Shown here piece after piece: positions 17,675 through 26,469 of a stretch of DNA of 64,000 nucleotides; positions within the stretch are counted from its first letter, which is position 1; each line of letters starts with the position of its first letter. The translations under genes were made by a program, and so were the position numbers. The notes beneath the pieces were generated by a model. The model was not told the origin of the DNA. It ran no database searches and saw nothing but the letters and a program-made list of their open reading frames with translations. Source of the stretch: CANMUM01 sp965263365 (GTDB lineage: Bacteria > Pseudomonadota > Alphaproteobacteria > Rhodobacterales > Rhodobacteraceae); assembly GCA_965263365.1 (NCBI GenBank), contig OZ253672.1, positions 1,984,001 through 2,048,000 on the forward strand, in the 5' to 3' direction.

Positions 17675-18303
17675 ATTTCTTCCTCAAGATTTTCGATGGG
17701 ATCAATAACGAGGAGTAACCTAGTTTCACCACGTTCTTCTATTGGCGGGGAACGATGCAAAAGCCCACTTTCTGGCGTTTCTGACCATTGTGTGCCACGT
17801 ATCATCATCGGCGAACCAGTTGGCACTGTCGAAATGTCTTGAGGGTCATCACCACCAATTGAAATTCCGTATTGCGTTCCCGTTCCACGATAGGTGCAAA
17901 TGAGGCGCGCTTTCACACTATCGATATGGAACTTTCTGCAGCTATTGGTTGTCACGACATCAAAGCGCAACCGAAGATATTGCGCTGCCATAATATCAGC
18001 AAAGTTCTCAGCAAGCTCAACAACATCATCAATGAAATAGTGCTGCTCGGGACTATTAGGCAAACCACAATCAAGACAAATTTGCAAAATCCTATCTCGC
18101 AATTCCGATGTTTTCACAAGTTCTCTTGCAACGGGTAATTGGTTTAGAGCTAGCCCCTGAATCCACGTTTCAAACTGCGGCATAAGTGAACGCTGCCAAA
18201 TTGAAGCCGCACATTCTCTATTCCTGATAACGGCAAGATCGCGAAGGGAACCTACAATCTGAACTATTTTCGCATTATCAATTGCTTCCACTGCGACATT
18301 CAT
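17671..18303 (-). CDS. DUF1826 family protein
   Basis: 210 residues from the ATG at 18301-18303, which overlaps the upstream stop codon by one base (TAATG). DUF1826 proteins are regularly found beside COG0523 GTPases in Zur regulons. Conserved-looking blocks are HIDSVKARLICTYRGTGTQY, TGSPMMIRGTQW and LLHRSPPIEERGETRLLLVID. The HRSP and His/Cys-containing segments could bind metal, but no mechanism is established. Likely role: zinc homeostasis under zinc starvation. Confidence 0.85.
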   Translation of the reverse strand: MNVAVEAIDNAKIVQIVGSLRDLAVIRNRECAASIWQRSLMPQFETWIQGLALNQLPVARELVKTSELRDRILQICLDCGLPNSPEQHYFIDDVVELAENFADIMAAQYLRLRFDVVTTNSCRKFHIDSVKARLICTYRGTGTQYGISIGGDDPQDISTVPTGSPMMIRGTQWSETPESGLLHRSPPIEERGETRLLLVIDPIENLEEEI

Positions 18304-19538
18304 TAGGCCGCTCCCCTTTGCCCCCAAGCTGGGAAGGGATCTGGTAACTCTGGAAGACTGTCTAGATTAGGTGCGCGGGTTTGGGAAAGTAGGCAAGCGT
18401 TCAATTTTGCCGTTATCGCCGCCTGATCCATTTCAGCTCCAATAAATACAATTTCCTGCCTGCGATCGCCCCAAGGCTCTTGCCAATGCGCGTCCATATA
18501 GGCTCTTGCAGTTTCATTCTCCGGCCAGCGATCTTTTGGGACAGCCGCCCACCAAGTTCCCAATGGTGTCACAGATGAAAGCGCCCCAGCAAGCGAAAAT
18601 TCGACGACCCAGTTCGGACGCGTAGCAATCCAGAAATGACCTTTTGAACGAATAACCCCGTGCAATTCATTGTTTAACACCTCAAAAATTTTCTCTGGCT
18701 CGAAGGGTTGGCACGCGCGATAAACGAAACTCGTTACACCATATTCCTCGGTTTCGGGTGTGTGATCTGCGAAACCGTAAAGCTCTTTCGCCCATAAAGG
18801 GTGCTCATGCGCTTTTTCAAAGTCAAATCGCCCTGTGTTGAGAATTTGATCTACGGAAACATCTGAATGATTTGTCTCAATGATTTTTGCGTCACCGTTT
18901 AGACTACGAATAATCTTACGCGCGGCATCAGTGCGTTCGACCCCTGCATCTGAAATCTTATTCAATACGACAACATCGGCAAATTCAATCTGGTCAGTCA
19001 AGAGATGAACGAGCGTCCGCTCGTCTTCATCGCCCAAAGTCTCACCGCGATCATGAAGGAAATCGTGACTTGAATAGTCTTTTAGAAGATTTACCGCATC
19101 AACAACGGTCACCATCGTATCAAGTCGCGCAACATCACAGAGGCTTTCACCGTTTTCGTCCCGAAACTCAAAAGTTGTGGCGACAGGAAGCGGCTCGGAA
19201 ATGCCCGTTGATTCGATTAGCAAATAATCAAAACGGCCTTCATTGGAAAGCCTGCGGACTTCCTCCAATAGATCATCGCGAAGGGTGCAGCAAATGCATC
19301 CATTTGACATCTCAACCAATGTTTCATCAGTTCGAGAAAGCTCGGTATCCGCACGAACAAGATCCGCATCAATATTCACTTCGGACATATCATTAACGAT
19401 CACCGCTACACGCAGACCATCGCGATTATTCAAAACACGATTTAATAATGTTGTTTTTCCTGCGCCCAAAAAACCGGAAAGAACGGTTACAGGGAGCCGA
19501 TTGTCACTATCCTGTTTAAAAATTGATTGATTATGCAT
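18303..19538 (-). CDS. zigA: COG0523/CobW-family GTPase (ZigA-type zinc chaperone)
   Basis: 411 residues from the ATG at 19536-19538, chosen because GGAG lies at the right distance upstream; a TTG four codons earlier is also in frame. It has the P-loop GFLGAGKTT (22-30), the metal-binding GCICC motif typical of COG0523 GTPases, ESTGISEPLPV, and NKISD as the guanine-binding motif, then the CobW C-terminal domain (VTSFVYRACQPFEPEKI). ZigA-type proteins use GTP to deliver zinc to client enzymes during zinc shortage. A near-perfect Zur box lies 29 bases upstream, and DUF1826 and DUF6525 follow in the same transcript. Confidence 0.92.
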   Translation of the reverse strand: MHNQSIFKQDSDNRLPVTVLSGFLGAGKTTLLNRVLNNRDGLRVAVIVNDMSEVNIDADLVRADTELSRTDETLVEMSNGCICCTLRDDLLEEVRRLSNEGRFDYLLIESTGISEPLPVATTFEFRDENGESLCDVARLDTMVTVVDAVNLLKDYSSHDFLHDRGETLGDEDERTLVHLLTDQIEFADVVVLNKISDAGVERTDAARKIIRSLNGDAKIIETNHSDVSVDQILNTGRFDFEKAHEHPLWAKELYGFADHTPETEEYGVTSFVYRACQPFEPEKIFEVLNNELHGVIRSKGHFWIATRPNWVVEFSLAGALSSVTPLGTWWAAVPKDRWPENETARAYMDAHWQEPWGDRRQEIVFIGAEMDQAAITAKLNACLLSQTRAPNLDSLPELPDPFPAWGQRGAA

Positions 19539-19566
19539 GCTCAACTCCAAAGATATTCTTTATTTT

Positions 19567-19581
19567 TGTTATATTATAACA
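19567..19581. promoter_or_regulatory. Zur operator upstream of the zigA cluster
   Basis: TGTTATATTATAACA is a perfect 7-1-7 palindrome that matches the known Zur box pattern (GTTATA-N-TATAAC). It lies 29 bases before the zigA start codon, where Zur bound to zinc would block transcription. This predicts that the zigA-DUF1826-DUF6525 operon is switched on when zinc is scarce. Confidence 0.82.
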
Positions 19582-19610
19582 TAACTTTATTCAACCATAG
19601 AAAACAGGAT

Positions 19611-19702
19611 TGTTGCACAAATTCATATTGATGCTTTCCAACATACGTGAACCATTCACTAAATCTGCGATATTTATGGTTTGATTAAGTATAGATTTTC
19701 TG
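19611..19702. mobile_element. Possible solo end of an insertion sequence
   Basis: The stretch starting GGATTGTTGCACAAATTC resembles the outer end of insertion sequences of the IS5/IS6 kind, where TGTTGCA(C/A)AAAT is common. At 19687-19702 the minus strand reads WQKIYT and stop, similar to the transposase C-terminus WRKIY seen near 22160 and 24235. No transposase body remains between or beside these signals. This is weakly supported. Confidence 0.3.
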
Positions 19703-19781
19703 CCAAATTCATTACTTTGATCTCTAGAATTGTGCGCTGCAGGCATTCACGCTATTTTAAGAAAAATTCGAGGTATCTGCG

Positions 19782-20648
19782 ATGTCAGAAAGCACTAACA
19801 CTATCCGCCGAACATTTCGGTTTCTTGGTAAAATCATTCCCAAAAATAGAACCGGTGATCGCATTTGGTCCTGGCTTAGATTTCTTGCCGAACACAAACG
19901 CAGACCAAGCGATTCAATGCTTTTTAATGATTTTCTTTATCGCTTTAAAATTGGCGATGAATTTCCCAAAGAAATTTATGCGCATACTGCTGACAAAGAA
20001 CTCGCGAAACCATATGCCTCAGATATCATCGGCAACGAATATATAATCCCCACCATAGCGGTTTTGCGTGCGAAAGATGAATTAATGAATTACGTGTTCC
20101 CTCAAAAATGCGTCATCAAACCAACGCATGGAACGGGCGCCGTATTTTTGAGACGAAATGGCGAAGAATTGCCTCTCAAAAAGTTCGCCAAATGGTTGGA
20201 TCAAAATACCTATAACAAAACCCGTGAAATCCACTATCGCCATCTTGAACCAAAGATAATTGTGGAGCCATTTGCCTTTGGCGATGATGTTCCAAATGAT
20301 TTTAAATTGTTTTGTATGAATGGCGCGGTTCGAATGATTGCTGTCGACGTGAATCGCTTTAGTGAACTTGGCCGGAATCTATATTTACCTGACTGGACAC
20401 CCTTGCCATATTCGGTTGGCAACCCAAGATCAGAGATTGACGTAGCCAAGCCAAAGAAACTTCTCCAGATGATTAATATTGCTAAAAAACTCTCGCAGCC
20501 ATTTCATTTTGTGCGCGTTGATTTGTATACCAATGATGATGAAATCCGCTTTGGCGAAATTACGCATTTGCCCGGCAACGCAAATGATAAGCACTACCCG
20601 CCAGAGAGTGAGGCGGAATTTGCGAAAATCTTATTTGCGAATACCTAG
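19782..20648 (+). CDS. TupA-like ATP-grasp protein
   Basis: 288 residues. The pattern FPKEIYAHTADKELAKPYAS, CVIKPTHGTGAVFLRR, IIVEPFAF, DFKLFCMNG and RVDLYTNDDEIRFGEIT is that of the ATPgrasp_TupA family, named after teichuronopeptide synthesis in Bacillus. Such enzymes form an amide or peptide link on cell-surface polysaccharides using ATP. It overlaps the 3' end of a convergent GT8 gene by 18 bases, and both probably act on the envelope. Confidence 0.85.
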   Translation: MSESTNTIRRTFRFLGKIIPKNRTGDRIWSWLRFLAEHKRRPSDSMLFNDFLYRFKIGDEFPKEIYAHTADKELAKPYASDIIGNEYIIPTIAVLRAKDELMNYVFPQKCVIKPTHGTGAVFLRRNGEELPLKKFAKWLDQNTYNKTREIHYRHLEPKIIVEPFAFGDDVPNDFKLFCMNGAVRMIAVDVNRFSELGRNLYLPDWTPLPYSVGNPRSEIDVAKPKKLLQMINIAKKLSQPFHFVRVDLYTNDDEIRFGEITHLPGNANDKHYPPESEAEFAKILFANT

Positions 20649-21554
20649 CTCGCGCTTAAGAGCACGCATATAGCGCCAATACTCAAATATCCGCTTCCGA
20701 CGGCGCCAACTTAAATTCAATAGATTTTGCTGCCAAGGCTTGTAGCTCCCAGTGAAGTGCACAATGGCGGGATTTTCATGCGCCTCCATAAATTCAGAGC
20801 GGTGCTCTGCTGGAATATGATCGGGAAATTTTGAATGCAGCGCATTTTGAACATTCCATTTTGCAGGCAGCATCTTAACTCGACCTTTAAAGACTTGATT
20901 GGTATGAATTTGGTCTCGACCATCCGCGTTTTCATTGATATTTGCCGCATTCTGATAGGCCTTGAATAATTCTGAATTATTTTGGATCGCCTTTAAATCG
21001 AAAAGAGAGATGCCCGCATTAAAGTAATTGCTCAAATCCTTATGCCCCGTGAATCGATCGACATAATCAACACTCCGGCGATCTTTGGAATATTGTTTAC
21101 TGTTTTTATATGCGTCGTCGTCCTTCAGCTTTGCCAAACGGTATGATGCAAAAAGCGCATTTGTGTCGGCTACTGCTGCGATGACAGCATCATCCAAAGG
21201 GGTGTTGTAAAATTCAAGCAAATCCTGACGCACAAGCACATCACCATCAAGGTAAATCACCCGCCCTTCAAAATACTTATACAAAAAAAGCCGAAGGAAG
21301 GTTGCACGTGTAAGATGTTTTAAGCCAGATTTTTGCGGAATATTGAGTGCATCGCCATCCACTGGGGTAATGTCGATACGATGAACGGATTTTTGTGAAA
21401 ACTTAAGGAAGTCTGCTGATCGCCGGGCGCTAACATCATCTGTTAAAACCTTCACGTGTAAGGGTGTCTTCGTATTTTTCAACAGCGAATAAAGCGCAAC
21501 TAATGTCGGGTACGCAAACCCCTCGTCCGTACAAAATGCAATTTGAATCGTCAT
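20631..21554 (-). CDS. Family 8 glycosyltransferase
   Basis: 307 residues. Visible features are IAFCTDEGFAYPTLVALYSLL, the DXD metal site in VIYLDGDVLVRQD, NYFNAGISLFDLKAI, and HFTGSYKPWQ, the GT8 C-terminal His motif. It resembles LPS alpha-glucosyl/galactosyltransferases. The donor is probably UDP-glucose or UDP-galactose. It is convergent with the TupA-like gene. The start is the ATG at 21552-21554. Confidence 0.9.
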   Translation of the reverse strand: MTIQIAFCTDEGFAYPTLVALYSLLKNTKTPLHVKVLTDDVSARRSADFLKFSQKSVHRIDITPVDGDALNIPQKSGLKHLTRATFLRLFLYKYFEGRVIYLDGDVLVRQDLLEFYNTPLDDAVIAAVADTNALFASYRLAKLKDDDAYKNSKQYSKDRRSVDYVDRFTGHKDLSNYFNAGISLFDLKAIQNNSELFKAYQNAANINENADGRDQIHTNQVFKGRVKMLPAKWNVQNALHSKFPDHIPAEHRSEFMEAHENPAIVHFTGSYKPWQQNLLNLSWRRRKRIFEYWRYMRALKRELGIRK

Positions 21555-21669
21555 GATACAATATTCTCATTTGTTGCTTCTAATTTCAATACTTGATAGC
21601 TGCGCTAAACGCGATCAGTATCCCATTTTAAGCGTGTAAGATAGATAAGATTTTTATTATGATCTTCGG

Positions 21670-22084
21670 TCATGTGTTCCTTGTTCCACCGACAAATGCG
21701 TCCACTTTATCGTCAGGCCCAATAAGCCATTACGCCGACATAAACCGATAGGGTTCAAAGCGAACCGGGAGGCCGTATTCAACTTCAATTCGCGATGCCA
21801 GCACCTCAAACTGCAATTGCCCGAACACCACAGCAAACCAACCTGACTCAATCGCAAGATTAAAGGTTTTGCAGCCCCTCTTCCACAAAATGTAAAGGAG
21901 CGTTGTAATGATCCTTGGCTTTCATTGAATCACCCGCCCTCACAGAATTCAGCAACCCAGACGCGAAGTTTGGAAACTCCATAAACTGCAGATTCTGCCC
22001 TTCTGTCAGTGCATCTTCGATCCGTATTTGTCCATGATCAGCGATGCCAATGGCAACGCCTGCAAAGGCGTCTTCGGTAATTTC
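21670..22084 (-). pseudogene. prfC: Remnant of peptide chain release factor 3 (prfC), C-terminal part
   Basis: One frame reads AFAGVAIGIADHGQIRIEDA, LTEGQNLQFMEFPNFA and VRAGDSMKAKDHYNAPLHFVEEG, matching RF3 domain II/III. A frame shift near 21870 leads to IESGWFAVVFGQLQFEVLAS and VEYGLPVRFEPYRFMSA; then a TAA replaces the Arg of the usual ARW, and WLIGPDDKVDAFV follows. The GTPase domain is missing. A complete prfC copy may exist elsewhere or the species may do without it, since RF3 is dispensable. Confidence 0.82.
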
Positions 22085-22735
22085 CCAGTCGCTTGAAAGG
22101 GTGCAATTGGACGAATTCGAACTTATCTCTGAATCGCAGATTTGCATGGGTTAATTGTACATAGATTTTCCGCCAAAGCGTGAATCTTACCGCAATCATC
22201 AGAGCCGAGGAGTGTCTCAACTTGAAAATTTATCATGATGCTATTTTTCCTAGAACAGTTGACAGAATCTAGTCTTTGTAAAGTAAAAGCTAGAGTTTTT
22301 GCCAATTATTTACTAGGCAATACAACCAGTGATTACCGATTCTTAGGTATTGATTTAAACGCGAGTAATATTCCAATCGAAATACAGGTGGAACCGAGCA
22401 ATATCATATTGTTTGAGCTTGACCGCTGTTTATAGATCAATCAAGCCCCAACTAAAATAGCTCAAATAGAAAGCAATAATTTTTTGTACGTCATTTGATC
22501 TTACTTTTGGGCATTGTGAGATTAATCCTGACCCGTCTCTGAATGTCGAGCGAGCTCGTTTTATATAGCATAAAAATTTGCCAACTTGAGTGCTAACGCT
22601 CTCCCCCAACATCAAACCCCCATTGATTGCAACAACTTTAGGGTCGAAATTTCAGGAATAGTTTTCGTTCACTACACACTTTTCAAGTGAAAGCTCTTTT
22701 GCCCCAGTTTCGATGGCACGCCCTCAAGTGCCGAC
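22085..22735. other. Gene-free stretch with possible IS relic
   Basis: No supported gene. At about 22150-22180 the minus strand reads FTLWRKIYVQL, echoing the transposase tail found near 24235 and 19690. A 61-codon minus-strand frame at 22430-22615 has no recognisable similarity and is probably chance. The bases next to 22735 are the downstream region of the amine oxidase gene. Confidence 0.35.
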
Positions 22736-24091
22736 CTAAACCGCCAATTCTCGGGCTACAGATTCACCAGATATGAGAGCACCATGAACCGTTCCAAAAT
22801 ACTCTCTGGACGTAGCTTCTCCGGCAAACCACAATGCACCTTCCCATTCAGAACCATAAAGGTCAGCGCGCATTTCTGGCGTACTTCCCACCGCATTGAA
22901 GCTGTAACTGCCTAGCGAGAACGGGTCACGGGACCATCGGGTAATTTGCGCAGCAATTGGATCGGGGAAAGAAGAACCAAACATGCTTTTCAGTGCCTTT
23001 GAAGCTTCGCTGATAGTGGCGCGATCACTAAGACCTTCAAGCACACGCGCATTATCCGCACCTGAGAACGTCAAAAGTACAGGCAAATTTGCAGAATGTC
23101 CGAAATTTACCCATTCCGCCCACTGCCCAACCTCTGGCCCCCGCCATTCGATCCAATCTGTATCATTTGGCCAAACAATATTGTCAAACCTAAGCCAAAC
23201 CTTGTTTAGCAAACCAAAGCCCAATCGACTAATTGCCTGCTTACGTTGCCTAGAAAGAGGCTCTTCAAACGTTATTTTTTCAGATTTCAGAAAACCAAGC
23301 GGAACTGTGACAACGATCTTATCTGCTTCAAATAAATCACCATTACGCGTTTTGACTTTTCCAACACCGATCGAAACAACTTCTTGCGAGAGCTGAATAT
23401 TAAGCCCCTGAGCAAGAAATTCCGTGAGCTTTCCATATCCCTGAGGAAACACAACATCCGCACCACCAAATTCCTCACCATCTTCGATCCACCATGCAGA
23501 CAGATCTTTAGCTGCGCCGCCGTACTCTTGCTCATATGCCGTCGCAAGTAAAAACATGACTTCATCTCTCAAGGCAGCAGAAGCGGATTGCATTTGCCGC
23601 GAATTTGTAACAGCTGCAAGCAACCCAATATCACTAGAACGCTCTTCACTTTGCTCAAAAGCCTTTTCTATTATTTTCTCGGCTGCAGAAAAATCAGGCT
23701 CAATAACTTTGCCTGACGCATCAAGCATTTTGCTGGAATCATAATGCGTCGCGATTGTCTGAACATTAGCCTTTTCTGCCAGTTTGCTAAGTGGATTGCC
23801 TTTGACACCATGAATCCAACTTGCACCAAGATCAATCGGAATATTTTTCCAAACATGCGATGTGTGAACCCTGCCTCCGATCCGACTCCGAGCTTCAAGC
23901 ACAGTTACATCTGCGCCAGCGTCGTGAAGCTTCCGTGCGGCGGCAAGCCCAGCCACTCCCGCACCGATAACGACAATTTTTTGACCATTGGCTTGGGCGC
24001 TCCCTGCCGTCGAATAACCAATTAACGACATCAAAGCCGTTGAGCCAATCCAACTCGCAGCTGAATTACCGAAAAACCTACGTCGCTGCAT
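22736..24091 (-). CDS. Exported flavin-containing amine oxidase
   Basis: 451 residues. The N-terminus MQRRRFFGNSAASW followed by a hydrophobic stretch ending GSAQA looks like a Tat signal, fitting an enzyme that folds around FAD before export. The Rossmann motif GAGVAGLAAA is at 43-52, followed by EARSRIGGRVHT, DLGASWIHGVKGNP, and the C-terminal FAD motif GALWFAGEATSREYFGTVHGA. Relatives are monoamine/polyamine oxidases that yield an aldehyde, ammonia and peroxide. The substrate is unknown. No electron-transfer or transport partner is adjacent. Confidence 0.9.
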   Translation of the reverse strand: MQRRRFFGNSAASWIGSTALMSLIGYSTAGSAQANGQKIVVIGAGVAGLAAARKLHDAGADVTVLEARSRIGGRVHTSHVWKNIPIDLGASWIHGVKGNPLSKLAEKANVQTIATHYDSSKMLDASGKVIEPDFSAAEKIIEKAFEQSEERSSDIGLLAAVTNSRQMQSASAALRDEVMFLLATAYEQEYGGAAKDLSAWWIEDGEEFGGADVVFPQGYGKLTEFLAQGLNIQLSQEVVSIGVGKVKTRNGDLFEADKIVVTVPLGFLKSEKITFEEPLSRQRKQAISRLGFGLLNKVWLRFDNIVWPNDTDWIEWRGPEVGQWAEWVNFGHSANLPVLLTFSGADNARVLEGLSDRATISEASKALKSMFGSSFPDPIAAQITRWSRDPFSLGSYSFNAVGSTPEMRADLYGSEWEGALWFAGEATSREYFGTVHGALISGESVARELAV

Positions 24092-24224
24092 TTTGCATGC
24101 CTTTCTTCAGAAATTTTTGCTTAAAAAACATATTCTAATTGCAGTTTCAACAATTACTTGCCCGGCTTTCTTAGATTGATACTGCCTTATCACTAAACAC
24201 CGCGCTACCAAGGCGTATGCGGCG

Positions 24225-24645
24225 TAGATTTTCCGCCAATCCGCAAGCGACTGGTCGCGAAATTTCTTGAATGTTTATCTGGTTTCGTATTGTCTTTGAA
24301 GTTGAAAATTATCGTGAATTTTTGATTGGATGGAGACGAATTTCTAAACGCTGCCCGCGATCAAAAGCATATCACCACGCGTTCTTACCTTCAAAAATTC
24401 GGACGTGAATTCTCACAATGTTTGTTCGATGAACGTTTCGAAACTCTTGTGATTTCGTTTTGCTTCTCCGCAAACCGGTCCCCACTTTTCAGGCTGAACT
24501 CAAATCACTCCCGCACTCGTACAAAATGTCTTTAACTTGCCGCAAGCAGATCGGAAATCGAACATAGTAGATCACCGCGATTTTGATGACTTCGAGAGAT
24601 ATCTTGAAATATTTGAAGGCATAGATTGGCGCAAGGTGCAAACGA
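24225..24645 (-). mobile_element. Internally deleted IS6-family transposase remnant
   Basis: At 24490-24640 the minus strand reads YAFKYFKISLEVIKIAV, YYVRFPICLRQVKDILYECG, the N-terminus of the IS6-type transposase common in alphaproteobacteria (usual form NPFKYFKTSPE, YVRFPLSLRNVEDLLHERG). Further on WGPVCGEAKRN recalls the next block (WNRFGPMFAAEIR), and at about 24235 ADWRKIYAA recalls the C-terminus. About 300-400 bases of the catalytic DDE core are missing and stops interrupt the frame. No terminal inverted repeats were identified. Confidence 0.7.
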
Positions 24646-24753
24646 GAAAAATTGGATAACCCAATACCAGCAAGCCACTCAAAAACATCATTAGAAATGC
24701 AGATCAAAGTAATTCAAACAACTGAGAGAATGAACGGGCGATTAGAAAACAGA

Positions 24754-24831
24754 TTAACCACATGCAAGGCTTGAACTGCCTCGACACTCACATCCGATTT
24801 TGGTTATTTTCAGAAGTAAATAATCTTTCAT
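24754..24831 (-). CDS. Candidate 25-residue Cys/Ser-rich peptide behind the ABC exporter
   Basis: An ATG at 24829-24831 starts nine bases after the stop of the ABC transporter gene, on the same strand. The short frame runs to TAA at 24754-24756. The first half is MKDYLLLKITKI and the second half GCECRGSSSLACG, a Cys/Ser/Gly-rich tail of the kind modified by YcaO enzymes. The gene order YcaO, exporter, small peptide would fit a RiPP cluster. No clear ribosome binding site is seen, so translation would depend on coupling to the gene before it. It may also be chance: such a short frame has little statistical weight. Confidence 0.3.
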   Translation of the reverse strand: MKDYLLLKITKIGCECRGSSSLACG

Positions 24832-24840
24832 GAATCTGGT

Positions 24841-26469
24841 CTAAACAATTCTAGCGCTTGAGCTTTGAACTGAAATTTCCATATCACAAATGCTCTTCAG
24901 TTTTTGATCATGTGTAGCAAAGATCAGTGTGTGTTCGCCTCTCATTTCTTTAAAGAAGTCTATTATTGCTTGCGAATTTTCAAGATCTATTTCATTAGTT
25001 GGCTCGTCAAATATCAAGATAGGCTTATTTGAAAGCAGTATCCTTAACAATGCTAATCGCTTTTTCTCCCCTCCGCTAAGTTGATCTGTTCGAAACTGTT
25101 TTTCATTAGGTTGGAATAGATGAGAAATCCCGAGTTTATTTGATAAAATGGAGGCTTTTTTAATGTCCTTTTCTGATATTTTTCTTAAAAAAACGGCCTC
25201 ATCCCATTCACCAAACAGGAACTGCGGTTCTTGCCAAGCATATGCAATTGTTGCAGAGATTTGTTGTTGTGACAATTTTGAAATGCAATGCTTGTTAATA
25301 TGTAATTTTGTATTAGTCACTCTCACATTAGCCATTATTTGTAATAGAGTAGTTTTTCCTGATCCAGAACTGCCAGATACAGCAACAAATTTACCAAATG
25401 GAATTTCTATATCTTCTACAATATTAATTGGTACGGACTGCGTCTGCGTGCTTGCTTTTAATAATAAATTTGGTCTTTTCGGAACTTCTTGAGATGGGTC
25501 AATCTCGTAGGCCATTTCAGGTGCTTTTTGAAGCTCTGAAAGAGCGCGGCTATCCGCTTCATATTCATCTATGGATTCTCGTATTTGCCAAGCTGTGCTG
25601 AGGTTTGACATAAATATGCCGACATATGTAAAGACAATGACAAAATCACCTGCAGTAAAGCTGTTATTGAATTCTATCCATATTACTCCACCATAAATCG
25701 CCGCTAGAGTAATAATGAGTGTGATGGCAGATTGAGCTGAAAATAATACACCGCTTGCAAATGATAATTTTTCTGCGTTTTTAGCGTAAGATTTGTAAGT
25801 TTTTTCCAATGGCATCAAAGAATTCTCAAGCGTACCGTTTGACTTAATTGCTCTGGCCGCAAGAAAAGTTGACGCGAAATTGTCTGCTATATCATCTTCG
25901 CTATCGTTAACTTTATCCAAAAATTTGCGCCGCCATCGAAGAACCTTATAAGAGGTAATTAGATAAACTATTGAACCTATAATTAAGATGGGTGCACCGA
26001 TTGGCAAAAGAACAATAAAGTATATGGTTACAAAAATAACCGATACCAATGCGGGTAAAGCTTGGGTTAGCATGACATTAAGCAGTCTCTCAAACCCCTC
26101 TATGGCTCGTTCAACCACTTTTGTTACATGCCCAACTCGTGACGGCGCAAATAACTCATATTGTTTCATGAAAATTAATTTAGTTATTCGTATAGATCGA
26201 TTTAGAGTAATTGACTGAACTACAGAAGCTACAAAGCGTTCTCGAATAGGCCATAGAAAGGTCTGGAATAAACCAAGGCAAAGCAATAAGATTAGTGGCG
26301 CGTTTAATTGGTCAAATTTTTCTAAAGTGACTAAGTCAATAATTTTGCCAACGATTATCGCAGGAGCAAGAAAGATGGCTCGTTCGGCCAAAGTCATTAA
26401 AAGTACAAATAATATTCTTATCTTTGAAGTGTAATAGTATTCTTCTTTGATATCGTTAGGTACTTTCAT
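24841..26469 (-). CDS. ABC exporter, fused membrane and ATPase domains
   Basis: 542 residues, intact. The first 300 carry six membrane helices of an ABC type I exporter. The ATPase domain has Walker A GSSGSGKTT (about 364-372), the Q-loop around YAWQEPQF, signature LSGGEKKR (about 460) and Walker B ILIFDEPTNE (about 483), then the switch His in IFATHDQK. Its ATG overlaps the stop of the YcaO gene (ATGA), so the two were made together. It most likely exported the peptide product of that cluster. It is strongly AT-rich, suggesting acquired DNA. Confidence 0.92.
   Translation of the reverse strand: MKVPNDIKEEYYYTSKIRILFVLLMTLAERAIFLAPAIIVGKIIDLVTLEKFDQLNAPLILLLCLGLFQTFLWPIRERFVASVVQSITLNRSIRITKLIFMKQYELFAPSRVGHVTKVVERAIEGFERLLNVMLTQALPALVSVIFVTIYFIVLLPIGAPILIIGSIVYLITSYKVLRWRRKFLDKVNDSEDDIADNFASTFLAARAIKSNGTLENSLMPLEKTYKSYAKNAEKLSFASGVLFSAQSAITLIITLAAIYGGVIWIEFNNSFTAGDFVIVFTYVGIFMSNLSTAWQIRESIDEYEADSRALSELQKAPEMAYEIDPSQEVPKRPNLLLKASTQTQSVPINIVEDIEIPFGKFVAVSGSSGSGKTTLLQIMANVRVTNTKLHINKHCISKLSQQQISATIAYAWQEPQFLFGEWDEAVFLRKISEKDIKKASILSNKLGISHLFQPNEKQFRTDQLSGGEKKRLALLRILLSNKPILIFDEPTNEIDLENSQAIIDFFKEMRGEHTLIFATHDQKLKSICDMEISVQSSSARIV

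Noticed and set aside
22430..22615. 61-codon minus-strand ORF
   Set aside because: No similarity, no ribosome site, and it lies among relics; chance is likely.
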